The notes under the pieces are model-generated. The model searched no databases and was not told where the DNA came from. It saw only the letters and a list, made by a program, of their open reading frames with translations. Positions 11,314-21,791 of a DNA stretch of 64,000 nt are shown here, one piece after another (the first letter of the stretch is position 1; every line of letters begins with the position of its first letter). The DNA is from Corylus avellana. Taxonomy: Eukaryota; Streptophyta; Magnoliopsida; Fagales; Betulaceae. Where the stretch lies: NCBI RefSeq assembly GCF_901000735.1, contig NC_081547.1, forward strand, positions 11,453,156 through 11,517,155, written 5' to 3'. The translations under genes were made by a program, and so were the position numbers.

Positions 11314-11639
11314 CAATCTCCACCTTGGTGAGTATTCACCTATTTGAAGATAATCAAGTATTGAGCCTCCACCTGGAACTGATAAGTTTGGAGATGCCGC
11401 CTCCTCTCCTTTCCTTTCTAGCACCTGAAGACATTTGTCAAGTCTAAGCAATGCTTGAACTTGTCTGTGGTAACATGTTTCATCAACATGTCCGTTGCAT
11501 TATTAGAAGTGTGAATCTTTTCAAGTAACAATTCACCTATAACAATAATTCCCTGATCTTGTAAAACCTCACATCAATGTGTTTGGTTCTCCCATGATAC
11601 ACCTGGTTCTTTGCCAAGTAAATGACCTCTGACTATCAT

Positions 11640-12791
11640 AATACAACGAAACTCCACCTTGCTGAATACCCAGCTCCCTGACTAACCTTGTAAGTCACAA
11701 AGCTTCCTTTGCAACCTCAGCCACTGCCATGCACTCTGCCTTAGTTGTGGACATCGCAATCGTGGACTGGATCATAGACCTCCAACATATGAGTCCTCTT
11801 GCAAGAATGAAAACATAACCCGTGGTCGACTTCCTGTCATCCAAATCCCCTACATAATCTGCATCTACATACTCGACAATTGATAAATCACTTTTCTGTC
11901 TGACAAAGGTGATGTCATACTCTGTAGTACCTTTCAAGTATCTAAAAATCCATTTGACTACATCCTAGTGCTGTCTCCTTGGATTTGCCATGTACTTGCT
12001 CACCACACTAACTACATGAGCCAATTTTGGCCTGGTACATACCATAACATACATCAGCCATCCCACTGCACTAGCATATGGGACCTTAGACATGTCTTCA
12101 GTTTCTTCAACTGTCTTTGGATACTGTGAGGTAAACAAATAGAAGTGATTCGCCAAAAGCGTACTCATCGATTTCGCATTCTCCATGCGAAATCTCTCCA
12201 ACACCTTTTTCACGTAGCTGGCCAGAGATAGCCACAATTTCTTGGCATCCATGCCCCTACGAATCTCCATCTCAAGAATTTTCTTGGCTGTGCCCAAATC
12301 CTTCATATCAAATTCTCTACTCAACAAAACTTTCAGTTTGTTAACCTCCATTATACTCTTAGCTGCAATAAGCATATCATCTACGTACAGTACCAGAAAA
12401 ATAAATGAGCCATCATCAAGGCTCCTCACATAAACACAACAGTTATACTCACATCTCTTGTAGCCAATTCTGATCATGTAGAAGTCAAACCGCTTATACC
12501 ACTGCCTTGGAGACTACTTCAACCCATAAAGCGACTTCTTCAATTTACAGACCAAGTGCCCCTGTCCAGGTTGATTGAACCCTTCTGGCTACTCAATGTA
12601 AATCTACTCCTTCAAATCAAGTGGAGAAAAGTTGTCTTCACATCCATGTGCTCCAATGCCATGAGATAATGAGCTACCAACGCCAATACCACTTTGATGG
12701 AAGTATGTCTGACCACTAGGAAAAATATTTCCTCATAATCATCCCCTTTCTACTATGAATAACCATTTGCTACTAGGCGAGCCTTGAACTT
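11640..12791 (-). pseudogene. Copia pol fragment: reverse transcriptase and RNase H
   Basis: The minus-strand frame 11965-12477 contains the copia RT signature VLYVDDMLIA. Upstream (12480-12791) lie the earlier RT motifs, including FKARLVANGYS just before the solo-LTR insertion. RNase H follows at 11695-11937 with YVDADYVGDLDDRKSTTGYVF, which supplies the first catalytic Asp, and STTKAECMA, where the family has a Glu-bearing STTEAEYMA. Stop codons at the RT/RNase H junction and after KEAL make it non-functional. These enzymes would copy element RNA into DNA in cytoplasmic particles. Confidence 0.88.
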
Positions 12792-14261
12792 TGTTTTGCC
12801 AAATACTACCTAAATTAATAGATAATATTTAGTACGTTTTATTCACAAGTGCACAAGATCAAACGATAGTATAGCAGACAAATACGAGATCATTCCCATG
12901 AGGATTGGTAAATTATGTTTAGAAGTAAATTCCTATTTAATTAAAAGATAAAATTCAATTGTTACGGTTTAATTTAATAAAATAAAAGATAAACAAAAAC
13001 TAAAAAGGATTAGGGTTTTGATATCCACCACTAATTATATTAAGCTAATATAACAATATGTCAATGCTTTGATCATGTTATGCATATCTAATGTTTGTCA
13101 ACCTAAGGGCATGGGTGTCTACTCCTTAAGCTATTGATTTCCTTAAGTAACGAATTAGGATGGGTGTCTATTCTAATTCTTTTCTTTCTTAAAGGATTTA
13201 GCATGAGTGTCTACTAAGTTGTTCTTTAAGAAAGCATAAAACTGTGGAAATGGACAAACACATGAGGCCTAGGGCATGGGTGTCTACTCCCGATTCCCCA
13301 TGTTGATTAACTCAAGAATCGTGGTATTGATTCTTTTGTTACTTATGTTAAACCCAGGACTCGGTCATCCAAATTGATTTAACTAACTAGTACATACCAC
13401 ATGCATATGTTGGCCAAACAGACACATATGAGGAATTCATGAAAGCAAGTATTAGTCAAGTTAAATAGCACAACAAGATCATCACAAAGGCGCCAATATT
13501 GAAATATTAATTAAACATAACTAGGGCTTCAATCTAGCCCTAAATAAAATATAAACTACATAATAAAAATAAAAGGTAAAAGAGAAGAAAAACCCAAACT
13601 CCTCTTGATTCAGCCTTTAGTTCCTTTCCAGAGCTTGTGCCTTTTTTCTCCACACTTATTCCTAGAGGCTAAGAGGTCTATTTATAGGGCTTAGGAGAGT
13701 CGTAGAAGCCCTAGTAATCCTAGAAATTTCGGAGATTTAAGTCCAAGTCCAATTAGGATAAAGAAAACCTAAGTCCAAATCGAAATAGGATTCGCCCAAA
13801 ATTGCGGTCTCATCTTGTAGGGCGATTTTGGCCTTACGATACTCCGAATTGGGAAAATTATTATAACAATAATTTGTACAATTTTGAGTTAGCTTTCCAA
13901 TGCCGCTTGAATCACCTCAATCGGATATTTGAGATGGAAGTTATGGTCAAAATACCGAGAGGTATGCAGAATCCAATTTTGCTTCTAATCCGATTTTGAC
14001 TCCAATTTGAGAAATTCCGAATTAATCATTTCCTTTATTTGATTAAACTGAACCATGATTGGCTAAGCTTAACCATATCTTCTAGGTCTTCCCAATTTGC
14101 CCTTTAAGCTTGGAATTTTTCCAGAAACACTTTCTTTTCTTCCAAAAACCTATAAAACAAAGAAAATACAAAAAAGAAGTAAAATGGCATGAATTAACTA
14201 AAACTAAAGGATTAAAACATGTAAGTTAAGGGCTAAAAATATGAACATTTGGCACTTAACA
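12792..14261 (-). mobile_element. Solo LTR of an Athila-like element, perfect 5-bp TSD
   Basis: The 1470-bp sequence starts and ends with TG/CA in reverse orientation. It is flanked by AACTT at 12787-12791 and 14262-14266. It is homologous to the LTR of element A (15009-16338) read on the opposite strand: shared ends around TTAAGTGC/AATATG and GGTA-TATTT, and the shared 'gggcatgggtgtctactcc' phrases. No internal region remains, so it arose by LTR-LTR recombination. Unlike elements A and B it has no TGCGATCGAGCGCA-type words. Confidence 0.92.
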
Positions 14262-15008
14262 AACTTTCCCCCCCATTTTTCTAATATTGTTTCATTTTTC
14301 TTGAACACCCATTTGCACCCTATCGTCCTCTTCCTCTCTGGAAGCTTCACCAAATCCCACATCTAGTTTTTATGCAGAGACTCCATCTTTTCAGCCATAG
14401 CACCCACCCATCTGCTCTTCTCTTGGTTATTGACAGCCTCTTGAAAAGTAGTAGGATCTCCACTGCTGATGACTAGAGTATAAGAAGGCATGTCTTCAAA
14501 ATCGTACCTGGTTGGTGGCCTAATAGTGCGTCTAGGCCTGTTTGTGGCTATAGTGTCATGCTCTTTAACTCCTGAAGTAGAGGTCTCTATAGCCTGAGAA
14601 GCATTCTCCTGCACAGGAGTCTTTAACTCCACCTGCACCACCTTCTTATCACTGTTACTGCTTTCTGGCACCTGTTGCTCTTTTACCTTGAGTACTCTTC
14701 TACATGGAATTTTTACCACGTCTCTACTGATCACAACCTTGTTTGCCTTCGGATCCCAAAACTTGTAACCCTTAGCCCCTTTCCCATATCCGAGAAAGAC
14801 ACTGTCTAGACTTTGGATCAAGCTTCAATTGCTCTTCACTATGTATGTGAATATAGGCTGGACAACCAAATACTCTCAAACCAGAGTATTCTACCTCATT
14901 ATTTGTCCACACCTCCTTTGCAACTTTCCCATGTAGTGCTACCCTCGGGGACCTGTTGATCAACTAGCATGCCATACTCACTGCATTTGCCCAGAAAATC
15001 TTTGCAAG
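14262..15008 (-). pseudogene. Copia pol fragment: integrase C-terminus and start of RT
   Basis: The minus-strand frames 14772-14963 and 14363-14821 read LINRSPRVALHGKVAKEVW, VFGCPAYIHI, and VFLGYGKGAKGYKFWDP, the conserved copia integrase C-terminal region. An acidic/Ser-rich linker follows, then RPPTRYDFEDMPSY and EAVNNQEKSRWVGAMAEKMESL, the start of the RT domain. A frameshift near 14800 and a TAG shortly after the Athila-A junction disable it. The plus-left flank continues at 12791 across the solo LTR. Confidence 0.85.
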
Positions 15009-16338
15009 TGATAAGTGCTAAAATATTCATATTTTCAGCCCTTAACTTGCATGTTTTATTCCTTTGGTTTTACTTAATTAGGCCATTTTAATTTCTTTTT
15101 GTGTTTTTTTTATGTTTTTATAGTCTTTTGGAAGAAAATGAAGTAAAACTGGGTTATTTGGGCTCAAAAAGAGAAGATGGAAAAAATTGGAACTCCCTGA
15201 CACTGCGATCAATCGCAGGTACCTGCGATCGAGTGCAATACCCGAGAGGACATAGCACAAAGCAAGCCAGGAACGATCGAGCGCATGCCAGAAGAAGGAT
15301 CAATCGCAGACCTGCGATCGAGCGCACCGTGCACAGGAGACAAACCAAGGTGGCGGCTAAGATGTCCCTATTTCCATATTAGGGTTTTCCAACTCCCAAT
15401 TGTAACAGGATTGAAACCCTACGAGTTCCCTAGGGTTCCAAGGACTTCTAAAGCCTATAAATAGACTCTTAAGCCTTTAGAATAGGGAGAGGTTTTTGCA
15501 AGGAGAGAATAGGAGCTTGTCAAGTTCAAGTCTCGGGTTTATTCTTTTCCTTTCTTTTCTTTTATTTTATGAAGATGTTTAACATCAACTTTATGTGTAG
15601 CTAATTTAATTAGTAGGGCTTGATTGAAGCCCTAGTTATGTTTTGTTAATATTTCAATATTGGCGCCTTTGTGATGATCTTGTTATGCTATTTAACTTGA
15701 TTAATATCTGCTTGCATGAATTCCTCATATGTGTATGCCTGATCAACATATGCATGTGGTATGGACTAGTTAGTTAAATCAATTTGAATGGCCGAGTCCT
15801 GGGTTTAACATAAGTAACAAAAGAAATCCACAGCAGGTTCTTGGGTTAATCAACATGGGGAACTGGGAGTATATGCCATGCCCTAGGCCTCGTGTGTTTG
15901 TCGATTTCCATAGAACATATGCTTTCCTAAGGAACAACTTAGTATAAATCATGCTAAATCCCTTATGAATGAAAAGAGTTAGAGTAGATGCCATGCCTAA
16001 CTTGTTGCTTAGGGAAATCTATAGTTTTAGGAGTATACGCCATGCCCTAAGGTTGACAAACATTAGATATGCATAACCTCATCAAAGCATTGGCATATTG
16101 TTATATTAACTAAATATAATTAGTGGTGGATATCAAAGCCCTACCCTTTATTATCATCACTTCAAAAATCAATATTTGTTTTGTTTTTGCTTATGGAATC
16201 TATTTTTAAACATAAATTCAGCAATCCTCATGGGAATGATCCTGTACTTGCACCATATACTACTATGTTGACCTTATGCACTTGCAGGTAAAACGTACAA
16301 ATTATTATCTATTAATTTAGGTAATATTTTGCACGACA
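15009..16338 (+). repeat. Left LTR of element A
   Basis: It is 1330 bp long, opening TGATAAGTGC and ending TTGCACGACA. It has palindromic words at 15204-15326 (U3), a TATA box at 15456 and a long, variably repeated 'atgCCatgCCcta' region near 15870-16050. It is close to the right LTR by eye, with scattered substitutions and small indels. Confidence 0.92.
15456..15463 (+). promoter_or_regulatory. TATA box in element A left LTR
   Basis: TATAAATA precedes the conserved GACTCTTAAGCCTT phrase and matches 22271-22278 in the right LTR. It marks the U3/R boundary region. Confidence 0.65.
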
Positions 16339-16344
16339 AGTTTT

Positions 16345-16362
16345 TGGCACCGTTGCCGGGGA
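16345..16362 (+). promoter_or_regulatory. Primer binding site of element A
   Basis: TGGCACCGTTGCCGGGGA lies six bases after the LTR end. Athila/Tat-group elements usually have TGGCGCCGTTGCCGGGGA, generally attributed to tRNA-Asp. Here the CG has become CA. Confidence 0.8.
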
Positions 16363-16516
16363 TTGCGGCGAATTTTGTTTAAATTTATCTTCCTTTAAGT
16401 TTTGTTATTTTAATTTAGTATTAGCAAAAAAAAAAAAAAAAATCATCACAAATAATTTCTTGTTTTCCCTAACTTTTCTGTTTTCTGTTTTAGGTTGCAA
16501 ATTGACATTCTGTGAG

Positions 16517-16586
16517 TGCGATCAATCGTCAGCCAAGTGTGATCGAGCGCACTGCGATCGAACGCACAAACCTGTGATCGAGCTTA
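16517..16586. repeat. Four palindromic 14-mers in the element A leader
   Basis: Words of the TGCGATCGAGCGCA type start at 16517, 16538, 16553 and 16573. The first pair is 21 bp apart and the last pair 20 bp. They lie between the primer binding site and the gag start. Confidence 0.85.
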
Positions 16587-16649
16587 GTTCCAGGGAGCTT
16601 CTGGACCAAGTAGTACTGAAGGTGCCTAACTGAAGAAGCAATCAAGTTC

Positions 16650-18120
16650 ATGCAAGGTCGTCGATCTCAAGCCTCACCCGTTTTTCCCCTCGATCCTGAA
16701 ATTGAGCGGACAATTCGACAAAGACCTAGTGACAAAGAAGGAGAAGAAGAAGTTGAAATGGAAGATTTGCAAGAAAATCCAATTGGGCCAAGACCCCTGG
16801 AAGCAAATCCACCACGAGTGAGGAGACCAATGAAGCAAGCATACGTACCAACAAACCTCCATCAACCCTCATGCATAGCATACCAACCGGAGGTGGATGG
16901 CAGCAATTATATTTCTCTCCAAATTCTCAATGCATTGACTCACTTTAGAGGCACAGCTACTGAGGATCCCAACTTGCATCTTAAGGAATTCTTTGACTTA
17001 TGGAAGCTGCAACATGTCCAAGGCCTAACTCCAGAGAGACTCAGGTTAGTCCTCTTTCCTTTTTCCTTGAAAGATAATGCTAAACTGTGGTACAATTCCT
17101 TGCCTGCAGAGTCCATTCATACTTGGGAAGAATTGACCACCAAGTTTCTGAAGAGGTTTTTCCTAGCCCAGAAGACAAAGCAACTTAAAAGGGAACTTTA
17201 AATGTTCCAACAGCGAGACGGAGATTTGTTCTTTGAAGCCTGGGACCACTTCAATTCCTTACTTCTAAAGTGCCCACACCACAATATTCCTCAAGATGAG
17301 CAGGTACAAATTTTCTATGAAGGATTAGATGATACTAACAAAGGGATGGTTGATTCAGCTTGCGGAGGAACACTTATGGAAAGGAGTAGTGAGCAAGCTG
17401 TGGAACTTTTTGAGACATTCAGTGAGCACTCACAGCAATTCTGTTCAAGAGAAAGGAGAGGAGTCAAAAGCAAGGGCATGTATGAAGTGAATCTCAATGG
17501 GGGATCAACCAATCAGTTGGCTGCAGTAGAAAAGAAATTGGATATGCTCGTCAAGGCCATGACTGTTCAGAAAATTTCACCTCTGCAACAAGACACTCCA
17601 ATCCAGGTATGTGCTATTTGTGCCCATTTAGATCACACCATTGAGAAGTGTCCGTTACCTTCTTGTGCAGAACAAGAAGAGGTGAATTTTGTGGGACAAA
17701 ACAATTATCCCCACAAGAACAACCCATACTCCAATACTTACAATCCAAGTTGGCGTAACCATCCAAATTTTTCCTGGAGTAATAATCAAGGACAACAGAA
17801 AGGGCCCTAACAAGCAAGTCAACCAGCTCAAGAGCCAAAGATGAACCAACTGGAGAACAAGATACATAACCTGGTGACTTCACAACAGCAATTCATGGCT
17901 GATCAAAAACATGTCAATACAAAGACTGAGTAAGCCATACAAAAGCTGGAAGTGCAAATGGGTCAGATGGCAAAGGAGCTGAGTGAGAGGAAGCAGGGAG
18001 AATTCCCAGCTCAAACAGTACCTAACCTAGGCAATCAATAGCGGCTGAAGGTAGCTACAGTTCTAAGAGGTCCTACTCCTACAAGAGCACTTGAGCCAAA
18101 TTCTGAAGAGCTCAAGTGCA
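16650..18120 (+). pseudogene. Athila-type gag of element A
   Basis: The gag starts at the ATG at 16650 (MQGRRSQ) and stays in one frame to about 18120, with TAA at 17199, TAA at 17808, TAA at 17931 and TAG at 18039. It contains the retrotransposon gag core (LKEFFDLWKLQHVQGLTPER... LWYNSLPAESIHTWEEL... FFEAWDHFNSLLLKCPHH). A zinc knuckle CAICAHLDHTIEKC of exact CX2CX4HX4C spacing follows, then the Athila signature YSNTYNPSWRNHPNFSW and a coiled-coil-like tail. Gag forms the cytoplasmic particle and binds genomic RNA through the knuckle. All breaks are in-frame stops with no frameshift seen, so decay is mild. No protease follows. Confidence 0.88.
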
Positions 18121-18362
18121 GCTCTTCACACTAGGAGTCCTACAGTCACCAGTAGACGCATTTGAGCAGGCAAGAACCTCAAGTGCATCTACTCACAACA
18201 GTGGTATTGATGCCACTAAGAGGGCGGTAACATTTTCTCTCTTGTCTTTTCATCTTACTTTCTTTCCTTCACATATGTTTTGATTATCCTTGATGTTTTG
18301 ACCTTTGCTTTTCTTTTGTTTGATTTTTCAAAAAAAAAAAAAAAAAAAAATTATTCTGGTAC

Positions 18363-18531
18363 TACGATCGATCGCAGGGTACTTACGATCGAGCGCAGTT
18401 ACCGAAAGGTAGCTCGATACTTTCTGTTAGTGCGATCGAACGCACCTTAGGTGCGATCGAGTGCACTATGCCCAGGCATGCGTACCTCTGACCGAATGCA
18501 ATCGAACGCACCTGGAGTGCGATCGAGTGCA
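18363..18531. repeat. Three pairs of palindromic 14-mers before element A ORF2
   Basis: Words start at 18363 and 18384, 18431 and 18452, and 18497 and 18518. Each pair is exactly 21 bp apart. The middle pair folds into a hairpin with about 17-base arms (14 paired) and a TTA loop. The words lie in the spacer where pol would normally end. Confidence 0.88.
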
Positions 18532-18879
18532 CTCGGGCAGCAAGGCCTGCGAACTATTTAGGTCACTTTTTCCCCATGGCCCACAACTTTCTCCTGGCGC
18601 CGTACAGACCCTCTCCAAGCCCCCCACCTCCAGCACTCGTCTTCCTCCCATCTTACGCCTCATTTTCACAAATCTCACCACTCCACCACCACATAAGTCA
18701 TTCTCCGGCCACCATACCACCTTCTTTCACCGAAAACCACCTCATACATCCCACTCTCACCCCCAACCCTCAATATCTCCAAACACTCATCCAACCTCCA
18801 TTTTGTTTAATTTTTCTCGCAATTGTGGGTGTTTACCCACCCACATTGCCTCTATGTTGGAATTTTTTGCATATTTGCA

Positions 18880-18881
18880 GG
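18880..18881 (+). promoter_or_regulatory. Predicted splice acceptor before element A ORF2
   Basis: A long pyrimidine-rich tract (18590-18840) leads to TTTTTTGCATATTTGCAG|GGAG. Element B has the same arrangement at 35671. This suggests that ORF2 is expressed from a spliced subgenomic RNA. Inferred only. Confidence 0.45.
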
Positions 18882-18970
18882 GAGTTTGGAACATCCTAGG
18901 TTGGAGTTGTCTTTGTGGTCAACCAGAGTGCACACTACTTGTTCGACAAAAGTCCCCAACCAAGTTCCAA

Positions 18971-20047
18971 ATGCCTAGAACACGTGCTTCATCTTCCAGA
19001 GGGTCTGGAGCTCATGTTATTTCTCCCCCATCAGCTTTTGAAAAGCGGGAGCTGCTGTTTGAAACCACTTTCACCATAAGAGAAGATTTTCAACACAATG
19101 AGGCGACTCAATGGGCGGTCACCGAGTTTAGGCGAAGGGGCCTCAAGAAGCTCTTTAAACCGGTCACCTCTACCGTTTATCGGAAGTTGGTCGTGGAATT
19201 CTATGCCATGCTTTCCCATGACTGTGACAACCCAGCCACTCTCTCCTCAAATGTACAAGGCTAAATTGTTCATGTAACGAGGGCCGACATAGCCCCCGCC
19301 TTGCAGTGCAATGATGAGCATCCTCTCGAAACTGCAAATCTTGCCGAGCAATCGGCCCGATATTATATGGCGGAGATCATTGAAGACATGTGCGAAGGGA
19401 ACTATGCAGATGCCCACCACAATGCTGGCAGCCGGTCCAAGTTGCCGCGGAGGTTATGGTTCGTAGACTCGGTGCTTCACCGCAATGCATTCCCCTTGGG
19501 ACACAAAACTCAAAGGCGTGATCAATTCTTTCAAACTCTCTACGCCTTTCATAAGGATGTATGGTACTCCATTCCTGACATCATTTGGAACCAAATCCAT
19601 AAATTTTTGAATAGAGTGCACATTGGGGGAGCTGAGTCCACACATTCATGGGGATTGCCTTTCCCCTATTTGATCACATATATTTTGCGGAAAAAGTGCA
19701 TTAAGGGCACCGCAGCTGATGAGCTAGTCACCACCACTCCATTATTTGGCATTCGCCAATGGAACAAGAGCTGCTCCCATATGCCCCGGGCACATCTAGA
19801 GGAAGAGGAAGAAGCAGATGAGGTCGAGCCAATGGCTGAAGATGAACCGGCAGTTGAGCCGGTAGATGAAGATGAGGAGGAGACCTTAATTGATGTTCGA
19901 GCCATCCAATACCGATCCCTTTGTGAACAAATGAACGGTCTTCGGAGGGAGCTAGTTGATCAAAGAAGGAAGGCTAGGGAAGATAAGGTTGCCATGGACA
20001 AATGCTTAGCTGCCCTAGAAGCATTGATGCGATCCATCCTAACCTGA
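18971..20047 (+). pseudogene. Downstream ORF (env position) of element A
   Basis: The ATG at 18971 (MPRTRASSS) follows the predicted acceptor. One in-frame TAA at 19262-19264 interrupts about 359 codons. The first half (ELLFETTFTIREDF..., FRRRGLKKLF, VVEFYAML) and the second half (LPRRLWFVDSVLHRNAFPLGHKTQRRDQFFQTLYAF) match the plant 'putative plant transposon protein' domain seen downstream of pol in Athila-type elements, and are clearly related to 35764-36900 in element B. An acidic stretch (LEEEEEADEVEPMAEDEPAVEPVDEDEEE, here summarised) and a coiled-coil-like C-terminus follow. No signal peptide or membrane segment is obvious, so an envelope role is not supported by the sequence. Function unknown. 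Confidence 0.75.
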
Positions 20048-20270
20048 TTACCACCACCACCTGGAGCATCTACTTCTGGACAACATTGAGAGGGGACCAC
20101 AGTCTGGTTGAAGACGTAAAACTTAGCGCTCATGGGAGGCACCCCATAGCATATCCTTTTGTTTTATTGTTTGTTTTATATTATTTTGTTTCTGTTTGTT
20201 TGTGTTTTATTTTTTTTATTTTTTATTTTTTGTATTTCAAGTATTTTCTCACATTTTTACATTCTGTTAT

Positions 20271-20374
20271 TGTGATCGATCGTACCTTGCGTGCGATCGG
20301 ACGCAGATTTCCATTTGGCATTTCATCACATTCTGTTAGTGCGATCGAACGCACCATGCGTGCGATCGAGCGCA
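20271..20374. repeat. Two pairs of palindromic 14-mers after element A ORF2
   Basis: Words start at 20271 and 20292, and at 20340 and 20361, each pair 21 bp apart. The second pair forms a hairpin with about 16-bp arms and a CATGC loop. Confidence 0.88.
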
Positions 20375-20479
20375 CTTGGCAGCATCCCATAGTTAGTTTT
20401 TTTTTTTTTTGTTCTGTTCAATTTTTATTTCGTTTTAGTTTTGTTCATTTTTACTTGTTTGTGTGTTTTATTATTTTGC

Positions 20480-21791
20480 AGGGACAAGTGTGCTTCAATT
20501 CAAGTTTGGGGTGTGCTACGAGCCATGCTTTCCAAGACTATGTCCACCATCTCTCGGGTACATTCATTCCTTTACTTAGACATATTGGGAACAATGTGTC
20601 ATTTAAGTTTGGAGGTATGGGAAACACACACACTTTGTCCCAGTTTTACTTTGTTTATGTTGAAAAAAAAAAAAAAAATCAAAAAGAAGAAAAAATATAT
20701 GCATGTTCATGTTTGTCTTAAAATTTTGGTTGATCTTAAAAATTGTGATTTGATTTCATTGGTGAGCTTAAAATTTTGAACACATGATTTAATAATTGAG
20801 TCTTTCAGTTTGGTTACTTGCTTAGGACAGTTGAGAATTCACATGTTTGATCTAATCTTATACAAGCACATTAGTACATAATTTGTGAGGTATAACATGA
20901 AGGTTGATGTGTGTGTTTCTATGTCTTAAGTGAAACTGGATGATTTATTAGATGGATACCTTGGTATATATTTATGTGAAAAAAAAAAAAAAGAATAAGA
21001 GAAAAAAATTAATGATCATTGATAAGCTTTTCACTGAGTAACTAGACTTCTTGCCTCAAAGCATTGAGTGTTCACGTCAAAAGTTGAAGAATTTTGACTT
21101 GGTTAATGTCATGGTTAGTTTGGTTTCGTAGCCTTTTTGACTTGAGTTAGTAAGTCCTAGGGGTGTCTCTACACCTAATACCCTAAAACCATCTGGTTTG
21201 GGAGTCATTGACTTAACACTCGTTACATGGGTCAATTAGAAAGCTTAAGGGAATCAAGCATTGCACAACCTGACAAAGCAAAAAAAAAAAAAGAAGAAGA
21301 AAGAGAAAAATATGCCATTGTTGTTCATTCTAATAGGGATTTCAGTGAACTTTGAAATATTGAGACATTGCACATTAGAAACAATTGGAAGCGTCATATT
21401 TATGTGCTAGTTCACTTTACCCTATTTTCAAACTTGTGATGTCTTAGCATGTCTTTTGTCAGTAATTAAATTTTAAAATTGCAATTCATTGTGAAGATGG
21501 AGTTTATTTTTTTAAGCTTGCTAATGAATAAGAATCATGGTTTTGAGTGATACCTTAATTTTCGGATAGCATAAACTCTTGCATGATGTTTGTGGGTAAC
21601 ATTTCTGAAAAACCCTCACGAGACTCCACTCGTCCACTAGGGAATTCCTAGGGGTTTAAAAGACTTGTTGCATACGCTAAATGCAATCGTACATCCCACG
21701 AAAGATGGATTTATCTCTTGTTTTCTGTTTTTCCATTCTTGTTTTTAGTTCTGTATTGCTAAGGGACTAGCAATATGTAAGTTTGGGGGTG
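20480..21791 (+). other. Conserved 3' non-coding block and polypurine tracts of element A
   Basis: A second acceptor-like ATTTTGCAG|GGAC ends at about 20481. It is followed by an internal polypurine-like CAAGTTTGGGGTGTG (20501-20515). The block 21130-21260 (AGTTAGTAAGTCCT... ACATGGGTCAAT) and 21600-21720 (ACCCTCACGAGACTCCACTCG... ACATCCCACGAAAGATG) is strongly conserved with 37440-38030 in element B. The functional polypurine tract AAGTTTGGGGGTG ends at 21791, directly before the right LTR. Confidence 0.75.

Noticed and set aside
15204..15326. CRISPR-like array of repeats
   Set aside because: The repeated words are short, palindromic, paired and dispersed through an LTR element in plant DNA; there are no unique spacers or cas genes.
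18971..20047. Envelope protein for the ORF after gag in element A
   Set aside because: The position fits, but no signal peptide, membrane segment or Cys-rich ectodomain was seen; it is called only a downstream ORF.
20002..20779. Hydrophobic frames after element A ORF2
   Set aside because: Phe/Tyr-rich translation of T-rich non-coding DNA; overlaps the palindromic words and shows no counterpart in element B.
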